Part shown: one piece after another, positions 1-59,524 of the stretch
Numbering within the stretch: position 1 is the first letter of the stretch
Layout of the letters: each line of letters begins with the position of its first letter
Source: Latrodectus hesperus
Lineage: Eukaryota; Arthropoda; Arachnida; Araneae; Theridiidae
Direction: 5' to 3'
Length of the DNA stretch: 64,000 bases
Assembly: GCA_037975125.1 (NCBI GenBank)
Contig: CM075854.1
Span: 67,779,761-67,843,760 of the forward strand
The notes under the pieces: model-generated
The model's input: only the letters and a program-made list of their open reading frames with translations
Database searches by the model: none
Told to the model about the DNA's origin: nothing
Position numbers and translations under genes: made by a program

Positions 1-1940
1 TTTTGTATGCTATTTTTTGTGTTTAATGGCTGGAAAACACATAAAATATATATATACATACATCTGTTTCAAAATCAGATAAAATTTGTAGCAAAATTAC
101 TGTATATCAAATCTGTTTCAAGAGAAGAAAAAGAATTAAATAAATGATATTAACTGAAATAAGAAACCACAAAATTTCTTTCCCAAATTCTGTTTATTAT
201 TTCTTCACATATACTTATTAGAAATGTTTTCTTTCTTCATTGATGTAACTAGAATTATATTAAATTTTTAACAATTTAAATGCATTTTAAGCATAAAAAG
301 TAATTTTATCCAATTTCTTAGAACAGTTTTTTGAATATTCTATAATTTTAGACAAATTTTAATATAAGCTGCTACCACAACAATGATTTCTGTTTTACTT
401 TATAAAAATTATGACTTTATCTGCCAAAATATACACATTCTGCTGTAACTTTCTCCTGAATTAAAAAATTACCATATGAGATGAACAATGTTCATTATTT
501 GGAATTACCTAACCAGAGTACTTATTTATTGAAAAAAATTAATAAGCATTAAAAGGTAAACATTTAAATCAAATAATCTATGGCTTGCAATCTTTTGCAA
601 ATAAATTTTGATTTCTTTACCAGAATCCAAAAATCTTTTGTCTGCTCAATACTTGAAGATTTGCATTCCTTTGTTTCATAAAAGCTAATCCCGATATATA
701 AGTAGTGTACCTCTCACCAATATGTAAAAGTTCAAGCCAAGATTATTTTAAGAGTAAATTCTCAAGCTCATACTCTCAAAATAATCTTATATTTTTGCTT
801 AAAAATGTATATTTATCCTCTTCTGAAACATTCTTGATTCTCTTCTAAATGCGTAGTAAATAATCAGATTATTTTAACAAAAATTTCACCTTTCACTCAT
901 TGGCATAAGATTTTATTTTTTTAATATGTGTTAATTGTTAATTTGTTAACACTTAGTCATTGTGACATAACTTAATTTTGTATATTACTGTGAAAAAGCA
1001 AGGAAGCAGGCTCTATCTTATTCAGTTTTTGCGAAGGGAATTTCGGTTATCAGTCTAATTTATGCATCCAAGTATATGTATTGTAGCATATTCTTTTTTT
1101 TTAAGTTTTTTATTTTAAAAGTATGAGAGTAAAACAGTGAAGTTTCTATATGCTCCAAACATTTTTGCTCTTTGTTATATAAACTCATTTATTTTTGGGA
1201 GTTGAATCATTTAAAGTATTGCTTTAACTTTAAATTCCAATTTCAAAATACTTTATTCTCAGAAACATTTAGTTTATGGTGAAAAAAAATAATTTTGATA
1301 TTGATCAGCATTAACACTTAAATGGTGATTATTGATCAATATCAAAGTCTGACATGTAATATGCATGCAACTCTATTAACCTATATAATGTAGATTTTTT
1401 TTTTTTTTTTTTTGCTGAAAGCTTCGTAACATGAGGATTTAATTAGGCAAAATATCTGAAATATAAATTGATTAAGTGATAATAAAGCAAAATAGAAAAG
1501 GAAGCAGTAGATCAATTAACAGTCATTAATTGGTATTACCGTATAATGTTAAAAAGTGTATAGTCTTGAAAATTAGTGCAGATGTTGAGATCCTCGTCTG
1601 ACAACTTGAAAGCAATTTCAATAATTGATAATTTTATGCAGGGTTTTATTATAAGCTCACTTATGATCTTAGCGTTAGTGGCTAAATGATCTTAGTATTG
1701 AGTTGCTGCTGAAATATGTGTACCTATTGTAACTCAGTATAGACTTTATTCCATATAGATTAAAAAGCAAAATATGAATTGCCATGGAAGGCAAATTGGT
1801 CTATATATTTGAAAAAATTGTATGATAAATTATAATGGTGATATTAGAGTCAACGATTTTAAATATTCTTCTTATAATGCTGGAACTTTAGTTGCTTAAA
1901 TACCCATGAGAACAGTTTCATAACAGTTCTCATGTGTATT
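1..1940. other. AT-rich sequence, no gene seen
   Basis: No long open frame and no recognised element. A T run of about 17 sits near 1396-1412. The FER 5' non-coding exon could lie here or outside the window, and I could not identify it. Confidence 0.4.
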
Positions 1941-1949
1941 AGATAAAAG

Positions 1950-2300
1950 CTTCCTTCATTGAGAATGGCCATTGATGCCAATCTACTAACACAAAACACA
2001 ACAATGATATCAGGGTTGAGCTACTTTGACACACATTGGATAATTTAACAGCCTAAGAATCGTGTAAGGCCTTTTAATACCTATCCCGTAAATTGTCGTT
2101 CAGGAAGTCTTTTCATAAATAGTTGGCAGTATATAAATACCACAAGGGTAGAAACCTCAAATTCCCAAGCACCCACCTTGCCAAACGTGTAGAAATGCTA
2201 CATCCCTCTCTTGTTGTTCTCAACAGTCACTGGTATCAAATCCAGGAACTTCACTCTTGAAAGAGCTAATCAGGCTGGAAGAGCTCAGCTGAAAGACTGG
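1950..2300 (-). repeat. Degenerate tRNA-derived SINE (minus strand)
   Basis: On the minus strand near 2230-2270 there is a tRNA-like head with a B-box-like GGATTTGATACC. The same segment, ending in a CTTTCAAGAGTGAAG-type stretch, recurs near 7680-7740. The boundaries are estimates. Confidence 0.4.
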
Positions 2301-2959
2301 ACCATAGTGAGTCTACATGGACATCTGTGAGACATTTTTAGATATTTAGTCATAATATTGATTCGGTATGTCTCATTAGGTTGTGGTCTAGAGACCCATG
2401 AAAAGTTAAACTAATTTCATCTAAAATTGTTGAACACCTTCTTATCTTTTACTAATATCATAATAATTTGTAGTGTCATCTTTATTTATCCAATCCTTGT
2501 CATAGACATTTAAAGCATAATAATGCCATGATACTCTGATGTTTTGTAGCCTGTTAGGCTGTCTTACTTTCATTGATAGCAGACTTATTTCTTTAAACTA
2601 AATAATATACGTATCTGCACAACATTCATCAGCTGATAAACTTTAAATCATATTCATTTCCTTTGCTTTGAATCTTTCATCAAACAAGTAATCCATGACT
2701 GGTTATAGTTTACCTGCTTTATTCAAAGAAAAGAGTATATGGTATGAGTGGGATTATGTAAGCTTTAAACCCTCACTATATACATTCTTTAATTATATTT
2801 AAATTTCTTTTAAACTAATCTATGTATGCAGTTCCATTTGTATATTAATTTTTATCGTAATCTACTCACTTTTTCTTAGTTATGCATTTAATATGTAAAG
2901 TATTGTAAGTATGCTTTTAGTTGGATGAGTATCTGTTGAAATGAGTATTTGAGTTTTTT

Positions 2960-3130
2960 TTTCATATTTCTGTTGGAACGATTTGTGAGTTCGATTCCCA
3001 CTTTTGGCTTGGCTATTCGTAGTGACTCAGGATCCACTTTAAACTGTAGGTTACAATCTGATTGGCCATCATATGCAAAAGATATTCATTTTGAGACAAA
3101 TAAACATAGCCTTCTCTTGAAATGAATGTA
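2960..3130 (+). repeat. tRNA-derived SINE, family with the GGAATCCACTTTAAA core
   Basis: A pol III B box (GAGTTCGATTCCC) near 2979-2999 is followed by GTAGTGACTCAGGATCCACT from 3019. This core recurs in the same orientation near 7790, 30972 and 53623. Confidence 0.55.
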
Positions 3131-3292
3131 GCCATTATGCATGAAAAATGTCATGTACATATAAGTAGTACAAAATGTGTAAGTCTTAAAAAATAACTTT
3201 ACAGCAATGTTGAGTAGTTAAACCCACCTCTATTTACTCACTGTTATATATTGGCTTTTGTTAAAGACAATACGTTTGATTAATTTTATTTA

Positions 3293-4202
3293 CATATTTT
3301 CCTGTATATAATCCATGGATTATGTGTTAAAATATTTGGAATTTCTTTGTGCGTATTATACGCAACCACTGATAATTGGATAAAAAAAATATTCTCCATC
3401 AAAAAAGCTTACAATGAAATTTTTTTAAAAGATGACGTTTAAGTTTCATAAAATAAATAACAGATGTCGCTACAACTTGGCTAACTTAATTCATATATAA
3501 TCAGGTTTTTCCAATATTGTTCAAGAGTGAATTCGACTCATCATAAAGATAAAATTGCTGAAAAAGCAGTTGCTATCAACATTTTGGATTTTGTCTTCAC
3601 CTGTGTTTCTTTGTTTTGAAAATATTCAAATTCATATATCATCATCATGTGGAAGCAAAAACTTTAAGGTTACACAGAATATTTTAAACTAAAAGCTATA
3701 GAGAAGACAGATAAAATTAATGGCGACAGACGTGTTCAAGTAAGATAAAAACAAAGCATGTGCAGTACAAAAGAAATAATGTATCCAATGCGCTATTCAA
3801 AAATAATCCATTTCTTTCATCTAATTATTAATGAAACAAATTTTATTTTTAAAAGTTATAAAAAAATATAAATTAACAAGTTGCATTAGCTTCTCAGAAT
3901 TATCGTTCTTGACTAATCACATGTTTTCATCTTAGTTTATTGCACTTTGCAATGAGTTGGATTCAAACAAATCTTTTTCATTTTAAATGTTTTTTTCTGT
4001 ACAACTTATATTTTTAATCACACTGTGTATTTTTTAATTTATGAAGCACCCACTTTATCAGCAGCATTTATTTTTGACGATTCGCTAAAAAAATTGCGAC
4101 ATATTATACGCCACTGTAAATTATGCAACTCTTTTTTTCTTTTACCCGGAAAAAACATCTTGTGGATAATACAGCGCTGCAGATTATATACAGGCAAATA
4201 TG
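3293..4202 (+). mobile_element. Pogo/CENP-B-like MITE, copy 1 (910 bp)
   Basis: The ends are inverted: CATATTTTCCTGTATATAAT at 3293 on the plus strand, and the complement of CATATTTGCCTGTATATAAT ending at 4202. TA precedes the left end. Inside, on the plus strand near 3650-3745, is a broken reading (GYTEYFKLKAIEK..) resembling the first helix-turn-helix of CENP-B/Brinker-type DNA-binding domains. No transposase catalytic region is present, so the copy is non-autonomous. A 932-bp relative lies in the opposite orientation at 23569-24500. Confidence 0.7.
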
Positions 4203-6079
4203 TTAATTTTAAAATTTTGACTCTACTTAGTTTTTTCTTCTAATTATAATACTTTAGCATGATTTAATGTTAAGTTTAAGAAAATTGTCTTACTATAACT
4301 TAAGCATGTCACAACTGGCCCTTTTTTTTGGACCTTGTGTGAGGAAATCCAACCAATCAATCTTCTTCACCCAACATCAAACAAGTTAAACTTGGCTTAA
4401 AACTAATAAACTTCAAAAATCAAACTCTGAATGGTGAAGGACATTTGGATAACATTTTCTATTCTAAACTCTTTAGACTTGCATGCATATGATTTTAATT
4501 TTTCAATAAATTCTTACTATCAAACATAAAAGCTATATGAGTTGAAAATTCACAAAATATTAATGAAATAAAATTATATGAAAGCTTTTTTTTTAAGGTT
4601 CGTAAAAATTATTTCTAAATACATTTAGGAATAAATTAAAAAATTCAATTTGTTAGCTTTTCTATCATTTTTGTTTCTTCAATAGTTATATTTTAGTGGA
4701 GAAATTATTTAATTTAACAAAATAGGGCAACTTAATTTGTTGCAATTCAAATGTATTTGGGGCTTATTCAATATTTCAGAATCATGTGGATTTTTTAAAA
4801 GATAAAATCTAAATAAAATTTATTTGCTTCTTATTCCTGGCTTAAAATTATTAGAACAAATTCCGTAATTAACAAAAACTAAAGTGAATGTAAAATATAT
4901 TGCCCAATGTAAGAATTCAGCCATATAAAAGGATAAAATTAAGATTAGTTTATTTTTTAAAATGTCAGATTTTTAGAATACCATAACAGATCCTCGAAAT
5001 CATAATCAGAACATTATATCTGAAAGCTGATATTGAGGAAATCAGTAACTTTGTCAATGATGTCTGAAACATCAGTTATAACTAAACTTTAACATGACAC
5101 CAACTTCACCTTGTTGTTTTGTATTTCAAAGAAAAGTTCAATTGATTTTTGTATCAATTTTTAATGTAATATTAAAAAATCTTTATTTAACAAGATTGAA
5201 AAAATTAAATGAGAGAACAAAGAAAGTGTTCACATGCAGTAATCAGTATTATTATTTTACATAAATCACAAAACCACTAAAAAGTATTTTGAAAGAAACA
5301 GCTTTGTGACAGAAAAAATAAATTTTTGATGGACTTGAACAAGGCAGATGATTTCAATTTGGAATTTATACATTGTATTCTATAAGTCAGAATAATTTTA
5401 TTTTGAATGTGTTTATTTTCATATGATATTAACAATTTTAAACAATGTCTTAAGAAAACTAAATCTTTAGGAAAAAATCAAATAAAGAATTCAAATTTTG
5501 ATATTTTTTTTGATATTGAATATGTTGCTTACACACATACACCATGTAATTTTCATTGAAATTATTCGTGATGATCATTCTAAAAAATATCAAATTGCAG
5601 GCTATGGAAGTTACCTTGCCTGTTATTTGAATGTTGAACCCCAATACTTCCTAGTATTTTCTATTGTAGTTCTAAAACAATAAAATAGACAGTTTTAAAA
5701 TATATAATGTGTATTTAATGTCAAATATTTAATAGTGAAGAAATATTTATCTTTCTTTTTTTTCTTTTTTCCCCCTACATCTTGAAACACTGATAAAAAA
5801 AATACTTTGCTATTTTCTAGATAAAAAATTATCATTATTTCTACTAAGTAGCTTATTCAAATCTACTTTGCATATGCTTTTATGAAATATGTGCTTATAT
5901 AATAAATTTATTCAACAATAAATAGATGTTATTTATTTAAGAAATAATTGGAACTCAAGAGAAGTGGGTTTTTTTTTTCAATTACTTAATATTTTTTATG
6001 AATTCTCTAAAGCCATAATGTGTAAAATAAAATTTTATTGATATCTTAAAAATCAATTTTTTTTCTCTTGACTTTTCAG
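4203..6079. other. AT-rich sequence upstream of the FER ATG exon
   Basis: No gene or recognised repeat. It ends in a pyrimidine tract and the acceptor AG at 6078-6079, so at least its right part is intron. Confidence 0.5.
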
Positions 6080-6093
6080 GTTTATAAATCATC

Positions 6094-50659
<44,566 letters not shown>

Positions 50660-50832
50660 TTCTTTATTTTGAAAATTAAATATTAAATTTCTTTGCTGAC
50701 CACCAATGAATCTTCATACTCATGTGATTTTTTAGGTTGTGGTGACTCGGTCACATAAATACTCATTTTCCGCATATAATCGGTCTTGAAATCATTTTTA
50801 TATATAATGTTCAAACTAAATTACTGAATAAA
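50660..50832 (+). promoter_or_regulatory. FER 3'UTR start with first AATAAA candidate
   Basis: This is non-coding sequence directly after the stop. The first AATAAA hexamer is at 50827-50832. Several more occur in the AT-rich sequence downstream, so the true cleavage site cannot be fixed by eye. Confidence 0.4.
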
Positions 50833-53560
50833 TACTCGTTTTACAAATCCATATCTTTTTATCAAGATAATACCATTTTATATAACATTCTTTTCATTTC
50901 CACATTTTGGTCATAATTAAAAATTGTTATCAATTGTTAGTCAGGTTTTAAGCCATATGAAAATTAATTCATTTGTAGCATTAATTATGTATCCAAATAA
51001 TAAAAGTCATTATCTATCAGTCTGAAATCTATACTAAATGAATGACCATGCTTGCATATAATTTCTATAATACATATTATTTTAGTTATCATACTTCAAA
51101 AAAATTTTCACTATAGTGATTGCCTGAAATAATACTTCTCAATTAACTACTCATCTATTGCATTGTTAAAAGATAATATTTTGTTATTTGTGGTTAAACC
51201 CTCAAATTTATTTATAAATTTGTTAATATAATATTGATTTCATAATGCAATATATATATTGATCATTTATCATACAAAAAAAACTTAAGCAATTGATACT
51301 TCAAAAGTTTCATAGTCTTCATAACTACATTTCAGAATCTAAATAAGATTTCGCTTCTAATAATTTCACTGAATGAAATGCTGTCTTATTCTTAGTGAAA
51401 TGAAATATTATTATATACAAATAAATAACAGCTAAACACAAAATATTTTGTACAAAGTATAGATATTTATATTATTGTTTAATTTGTTGCCAAAATATTT
51501 TAAATTTCTGCTTCAGAAAATTTGTGCAATTTTTTAAAAACATCTTTTGCAAATGTCAACTTTGTATGTCTTGTTGTGACACAGCTTCCTTGTTTTACAT
51601 TTTTTTACATGTAGTAAAACAAAGGCAAAATAACAGATTTCTTAATCCTAGCTTGCTCAAATGTGTATCTATGTCAATTTTGAATCATTTTATATTTTAT
51701 TTGAAACTTTATTTTTACTCTATGCTTTGAATTATTTTATTGCATTTATGTACCAATTTATTTTGTTTTTCAGGCTATCATAAGGGTAGAATATTTTACT
51801 TTTATGAATTTCATATTCACTTTGTCAATATTTGTTTAATAAAATTAGCAACTAAGTAAAAGGTCAGGTAATACTATTCTATACTATTTTATCATATTGT
51901 ATTATTTTATTCAATTTGAGAGCATATCTGAATGTCCACATGCCATGAAATCTGCCATATTCATTATTTTTTCACATTACATTATGCAAAAATTATTTAT
52001 ATGACTTCAAAATATTTTCCATTAATATCAACCGAAAATAATTATTTTTCAAAAGCAATTAATTCTTAAAATAACTCTGATTTTTTGAGGTTCATCCATT
52101 AAATTTTTTGCAATTGTCATCTAATTCCTTTTTATATTTATACACTATTAATTTCAATACTGGCAAATAGGCTCTCATTTTAGAGTAATTATATGGTTGA
52201 GTTAATAGAGAGTATTGTATTTGTATTCATTGTATTAAAGAAAATGCAATTTAACTTTATATAAAATAACTTATTTCACATACAGTTTAAAACTGATTTT
52301 CTAATACTATAATTTATCATTTTTAAGAAGTTCCCTACTTTTACCTCATTAAACTTTAAATTCTTTATTTGATGAAATGATTGGTAATTTTATAAAAGCT
52401 TATTAGACGAATACATTTTAATAATATTAAATTGTAAATTTAATTTACAGTAGGTGCAACTTATTGTGATCATATAAAAACCATTTCTTCATCAAATTAT
52501 AAATTGTAACAGTCTTAAATTTAATTCAAAAATTTATGTGCCAAATAATTCAAAAATTTGGATTTTTTCTTTTTGCAAATATCAATTTTATAATTAATTT
52601 CTTTATTAGTCTCACCCAAAATCAATCTCATACATTTAAAATTATTTGAAAATCATTTTATTTTTATTCTTTATAAGTAAAGAATCAGTATAAATAATTA
52701 AAATTCAGTCATCTGAATTAGATTAATTGCAGTGCAATTCATCAGTATTTTATATACCTAAGGGTTTTATTCTTTTTAAATACAAACTTCAAGTACACAT
52801 TGATTATATTTCTTACCTAATTTGACATGAACTTACCTAATTTTCTTTCATGTGAAACTCCTTGTTCAGTCACTTCGAACCTTATTTCTCTGACTTACTG
52901 TTTGAATATTCTGTCTATAAATACTGCTCTTCCCATGTACAAAAATTTTTGTATTGTATGTATAGTATAGATGTTTTGTGGTTTAAGGTTAATCTTCTAT
53001 TTTGCTTTTATTTAAAGCCCTATTTAGTTGATTTAAAGCTATTAAAATAACTTTCCAATTTAAAGTAGTACAAATTATGAATGTCCATAATGATATACTA
53101 AAATTTTGTTTTGATATCAAATAGTTCTGGCAAATGTATTTTTAATAAACAGCAGTGGTGCCTTTGTGATAACCCTGTAACTATTGAATAATTTTGAGGT
53201 ATATTTTTTTTTCACATTTCAAGTCAATACATAATTTCTCATTCACACATAATTTGTAAATTGAAATTTATTGATTGCAAATGTTTTCTTAAACAATTTT
53301 AAATAATAAAAGTATCAGTGTTGCTTTTTGAAGTTCAGTATAAATCGAATTTTCAATTTGCCTTTAACTATTTATAAATGACTTAGTATTAAATGTCACT
53401 CAAATACAAGGGAATCATCAGTTATTCTAATTTGAAAAATGTTCCTTATTTTTATTTATCTTATTATATCAGCTGTAAATAAAATTTTATGCAAATATTT
53501 CAATAAATGTACAATGGTAAAATTGTAACTCAACAAATGGCTGTACCAATCTGAATGTCT
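50833..53560. other. 3' flank or long 3'UTR of FER
   Basis: AT-rich, with many AATAAA hexamers and no coding frame that I trust. The transcript end is not determinable from the sequence. Confidence 0.35.
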
Positions 53561-53569
53561 CTCACTTTG

Positions 53570-53720
53570 GCCTTCACTTCAATTGTTTATGGGTTCAATT
53601 CCCACCGTGGGAGTGGATGTGTGTAGTGGTTTGGAATCTACTTTAAGGATAGATACCTATCAAATCCATTACAATCCAGTCTGGTGTAAAAAGTTATCTG
53701 ACTAGTACTAAACACATTCA
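53570..53720 (+). repeat. tRNA-derived SINE (GGAATCCACTTTAAA family)
   Basis: B box GGGTTCAATTCCCACC from 53591, then GTAGTGGTTTGGAATCTACT from 53623. It is the best-preserved copy of the core shared with about 3019, 7790 and 30972. Confidence 0.65.
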
Positions 53721-56349
53721 CAATAGAAAAGATTTCAAATCTTAAATTTTGATGACTGCATTTTATAGTTGCGCATTATTCTTTTAACATGAGTTGTCAA
53801 AAAATTTTCATATCATCACAAACTATACATTAAGGAAATATTAAAATCTTCTAACATAGGGAAAAATCGGGATTAGAAAAGTTTATTTGCTTTAAAAAAA
53901 GACATTCCCGAAATTATTTTATATTCTTTCTCCTTTCACATTCCATTTTATTTCCCTCTCTAATTCTTGTTCATGATTATAAAAAGTATAAATTTAAAAG
54001 ACTTAAAAAATTTTTCCATAATATTTTCTTATTTTCTTTAATGCTCAATTTTTTTACTCTAAATTCTTTGGACTTCAATGATTTGATTTTATTATTTTGA
54101 TCACAATAAGGAGAGCCTAGTGTAAAGTATTTTAAATTTTATAATAATTCTGTTTTTCAAATCTGTATTTATTCAACATGATTTAAAGGATTTTGAGGAA
54201 AATTTAAATATTTCAGTTTTTTATACATGCAATTTTATATGCTTTTGCTTGTTATATAATGTGCTTTTATAAAATTAAAGTTATAACCTATTTAAATTTT
54301 GTTAATATATTTTTACTGAATTAAAATCGAAATCTTTTAATACTGCAAACAGATGATCATCGTAATTTTTACTGAAAAATTTAAAACTGTGATTTTCAAA
54401 ATGCATTGCAGTTTTTTACATACTACCTAGTACTATTTTTTTACATGCATTTTTTTACTTTCATTAAAAATTCGCTTATCCATATACTGGTCAAAGTTTT
54501 TTGAATTCATATATTTTTTAAAATATGAGCTTCCGTGAACAAATTTATTTTGAATTATTCTCAAATTTTTAATTAATAATCAGTTTTTTCTCTTTGTGTT
54601 CAAATTTATTATATATTGAATGTTTCCTTTTTTATTGTTTGCTTTCAACTCTTTTTTTGCATGCGTATTGCTTTTATTTTCAATTTAGCATGTTAGTAAT
54701 AAACTTACATATCAAACTCTAGAAATTTCCTATTTTAGATACAGATACATTATATTTTTTAGCTTTTCTTCCAATTCCATTATAAATACCACTTGCCCCT
54801 AGTTTTTATTTTTTTTATCTGTTATTATTATTATTTGGGGGTAGTTTTAATCTTGTGTGATCTCTGCTTCCATTTTTTCATGGATTGAAGTTTATAGTGC
54901 CAAAATAAATGCTTTATTTTTTGTATGAATTATATACAAGGAGACCTTTGTGAATTTGCTATGTTGTTGAATGCATTATTATATGTTTATATATGGAACT
55001 GAAATAAAATTTGTTTTAGTTACTTCACAAATTTTTAAGTGTGTTTTCCATCATTAATAATTGTATGTGATTATATATGTGATTTATAACATCAATTTTC
55101 CACAATAATTTCAATTTTGTTTTTGTTAATGTAAATATTGCTGAAAAATAGGGAATTCAATAATGAATGAATATTTTATGTATATTTTAACTCATATTAT
55201 TAAAAAATATTTTAGATAATAATTAAAAACATAAAAAATAATTTGAACATTCTCATTTAAATTTTTTATTTATTTTTATGTCACTGATACATCTTTAATA
55301 AAAGCTAATATGATAAATCGAAACTTATTTTAAAAGAAATAATTAAATAACTAAATTTTATATGCATGTAAAATATTTTATATGGGAAATATCATTTTAT
55401 ATAACTATTCATAAAGTGGAGTATCAGCTAATAAAATGAGTGTCCTCTTTTTAATTTTTCAAATTGGTTTTAAACGATCTTCCTATATTTTCCTTTTTAT
55501 GTGCTCATTTTATTTTTATTATTATATGCTCCAAATAAGAAAACTTAATACAAAAAATATGTTATTTAACAAAAAATACTGTGAAATCTTTTCTCCATTT
55601 AGAAAAAAAAATATTTAATATGATATCATTAGTTCAATTACATGGCTCTCCTAGATTTTCCTGAAAAATTTGTCAGAGATATTGAGTTTTAAATTCAGGA
55701 TGTCCAATGTAGTAAAAATTAACTATAATTTTTGCCAATGTAGTAAAAATTAATTTATTAAAAATTCATCTAAAATTTGCAGCAGTAAATTTTAATTGAT
55801 CCAAAATTTAATAATGAAAAATTATTGGTCTTATTAATAAGTGTATACAAATCCTTAATAAAGTTGTAATAATTGGCTAAGCTTTTCGTACTCTTATTTC
55901 TCTCATTTTGAAAAAGGCTTTCAAGTAAATATTTGTCGAAATTCTTTCATATTAATTTGGTTTCACATTAGATCATTTTAATGATGAAATAATTTCCATG
56001 TTTATTAATGAAATTATTGAATGATGTTTATTAAGTGAAATCGAGTTATAAAAATTGGAGAGTTGAAAAATAACTCAGAATAGAAAATAAGCACAAAATG
56101 AATATTCAAAAAATATTTTGAAGGTATTTATTATGCACCATTTATTAAAATGTATAATTATGTGCTGTAAGTATTAGTGCAATAAATTGCAAGCAAATAA
56201 AAATGTCGTAAATTGTGCACCAATTTTTGTTTGCTTTTATTTTACAGTATTAATAATTAACAGAGCCAAATCGTCTCGGAATGAATCTTTCATGCCATAA
56301 TAAAAATTTAAGATTACAGTGATTTTGACCTACTTTTATATCGTCACAA

Positions 56350-56356
<7 letters not shown>
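53720..56356. other. AT-rich sequence, no gene seen
   Basis: Short frames such as 55436-55618 are low-complexity. No recognised element. Confidence 0.4.
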
Positions 56357-56408
<52 letters not shown>

Positions 56409-56409
56409 A
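56357..56409. repeat. (TA)n-(CA)n compound microsatellite
   Basis: TA units to about 56394, continuing directly as CA units to 56409. Confidence 0.93.
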
Positions 56410-58116
56410 GTAGTCTGTTTTTTTAAGTTCCCTTCAAGTCCTGCGAAAAATACCCTTAAAGACTAATGTGTTCGAAGATCAAGTAGCATCTAAATTGTTA
56501 GTAACAAAATTCATTAAACTCACTAAGTCTCGTTTTCTTTTTTAGTTGTGTCTATATTTGAATTCATGAAGGCACCATTTTTATGAATATTTCCATGTTA
56601 ACGCTATTGCATTCTGAACTTCGTTGACTTTGAATTAATGGAAATACATTTACATTCTCACATTTTTAGGTGACTTTATTTCCCCTTAAGAAAAAAGGTC
56701 TTATTTTAACAAAAAATGTATCTTTGGAATTTTCTATTTGTTATGTATTTTGCAATTTCCTGAATTTGAAACAATAGAGCTCCACGGAATCAACGACGCT
56801 TCAAAGGCTGCTTTTGGCAGTTGCTTATTGTATGTCTCAAGTGCAAACTTACGATAATTCCATCAAGTCGATTGACAAAAAATTCAGAGTAGTTTCTCTA
56901 AACAAAGAGCTTTACTCTGCTATACTGTTTATTAAATTAAAGCAACTAATTAAGTACGTTCTCCGATTGGAAGTTCGTAAACGTCTTACTGCAGCAATAT
57001 GATTGTTTTTTCATGGATCTGGAAACAATCATTCCTGTTGAAAATCTTCATGGTAAACCGCGTTATGGCCATAATTTAAGATCTTTCCTACTATGGATAC
57101 CTGTTTCCTTAGAAGTCGCAAATAGATCTTGTAAGTCAAGGTGTGTATCCTTATAAAATACTTAAGCCGTTGGAACGCTCAATTTTTCAGAAAAATGCTG
57201 AGTTTTCTCAGAGATCTGATAATATAAAATACGAATTAATCTCAAGAAACTGAATTGTGAAAGGAGTTTTTCGTCTGTCATGTATAACGATTTATTTTTT
57301 ACTGATACTTTCGTAATAATTTATTTTTAAAATATTACATGTTTTGAGTTTTCATTTTCTTACTTTTTTATGATTTTAAACCTTATACTAAGAAGCATTT
57401 TGAGACCTCAAACTTCTATTAATTACAAGAATTTGAATTTATGAAAAGGTTATATGCTCTTAAAACAACAAATGAAGTAAATTTTGATTGTTTTTCAAGG
57501 GTCATTTTTTTTTCCAAATGAGGATTAGAAGTAAATTTTGGAACTTCAAGTAAAGAATTTTTGCTTTTGTTGATTTTGTCAATATTATTAGAATTCGTAG
57601 TTAAAATTAATAGTAATTTTTTGTTCAGCAAAATATTTAGTTTCTGATTCCCAAGGCCAATAAAATGTCTAAATTTATCGAGAATTCTTATTTAAAATTT
57701 TTGAACGCTGGCTATCAGCAATTGTATTAAATTCGGTAAAGTACAGGTTAGACATAGTGTAGAAAAGTTGTAAATTCATGCGCTATTTATTACAAAGCGA
57801 AGTCCATAACTCTAGTTCAAATATCAAGAAACTTTCCCAAAGACAGAATGAGAAGTATTCATCTAATATAAGTGGTATCGATTTTTGTGGATCCTTTTAC
57901 ATAAAGTGCAAATATCGCTTTAAACATATTTCAAAATTTATGACTATTTTCATTTGTTACAGGAGCAATACATTTAAAAATTAAGTGATCTTTAGCGATG
58001 CTTTTATCTCTGCGTTGAAAATATATATTTTGCCGGAAGAAATAAAGCTGAACCAGAGAGAAATGTATTCAATAAATGGAAAAACTTTTGTTGGGGCTAA
58101 TGAGAAGTTAAAAAAG

Positions 58117-58118
<2 letters not shown>

Positions 58119-58179
<61 letters not shown>
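58119..58179. repeat. (TA)n microsatellite
   Basis: A 61-bp TA tract. The frame 57985-58212 crosses it and is not credible as a gene. Confidence 0.95.
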
Positions 58180-58182
<3 letters not shown>

Positions 58183-59248
58183 GAAATGAACAGCTACAAA
58201 ATTAGTAATTAATGAAGTATATCAGAATTTCTCTCACATTCCTCTCCGTGAACCACATTTTTGCGGGGTTGTTTTCAAATATTTTTTAAAAAAAATTACG
58301 AAATCTAGAATTAACGTAAGATTTATGTTGAATTCAAGACTGTAGCCATATGTCTCTCGAATGATACGGACGTAATAGAATCATTTCTTCTCTCTCATTC
58401 CTTTATTACTGACAGACTGCTTATCTCAGACGTTGAGCTTGATTTAACAAATTTTAAAGGAAAGAATTATAGAAAAACGTATTCACAGCTGATCTGGAGA
58501 AAATATAGCCTTGATTATTTAAATGTACACAGCAAAGAAACAAGTGGAAAAATAAAATGGAGGTCAAAACATGGGATGATGTTAATCTAAAATAGTTATG
58601 TTGATGTTAATGTTGATCTATAGGCTATATAAAAACTAGTGCTTGACTTGATTTGTATGAGCTTAATTGATTGTTTGCGTCTATGTGCAAGCAGTTATCT
58701 AAAATTTCAATTGCATTGAACTGTAGATTTTATTAAGAAATTTTAAATTTTTCAGCTTCTTTTGTTGACAATAATTTGCCTAATTGGCACTTTTCCGTTT
58801 GTCACTGTGAATGATTCTCTTTCATTAATTTATTTTCGAATGAGAGAATTTTGTGATTTGTGGAACCGAAAACTCTCGTGACAAACGATTTGTAATGAGT
58901 AAAGATAGAATGCATTGATAAAGAAATTGCATGAAATAATTAACCAGTTGTGATTTGTGATACTTCCATTACAACATTCTTGATATTCGTCTATAGGAGC
59001 AGCTCTGTATATTAGGCGTTACCATCCATAAAATCATAACATATACTCACTTTATCTGGAGAAAATTATAGCTCTTGACTACAACGTGTATATATATTAC
59101 AACGCGCGTGTATATATATGTATATATACATATACACATACATATACACTCAGTAGACTATCCAGACAAAATTACCTTGCCTCGAATGTTTAACAATATA
59201 TTTAAACTATATGTAGCGGATTATATATATGGAATCCGTTTAGCCCGT

Positions 59249-59524
59249 TTAGTATGATTCTTCCCCATAAAGTATGCCACTAAAGCGATCGATTTCTCTG
59301 ATGATTTCAGGTTGATAGCATCTTCTCAAATGAAAATTTAATAAGAATCGTTTTATGTGCTGAATTTCGATTTGTCTCTGAAGAGGACTCATCGCCAGTC
59401 TCGATTTGTTCAAGATAAATGTAATCTCCTTCAAACTATCTGAGGATGACATACATTTGTGGTAAAGGGTGCTAAAACCCTTCTCAAGAAGCCATACTAT
59501 ACGCGACTTGTTTCCACATCATTG
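59249..59524 (-). other. Unrecognised minus-strand open stretch, about 90 residues
   Basis: The minus-strand frame is open upstream of its Met (59452), from about 59522 to the stop at 59249. It has a mixed hydrophilic composition (..SLKEITFILNKSRLAMSPLQ.., ..RREIDRFSG-like end). It could be an exon or a transposon relic. No neighbouring exon with clear splice sites was found. Confidence 0.25.

Noticed and set aside
57985..58212. 75-residue plus frame
   Set aside because: Its second half is a TA microsatellite translation and the first half matches nothing known.
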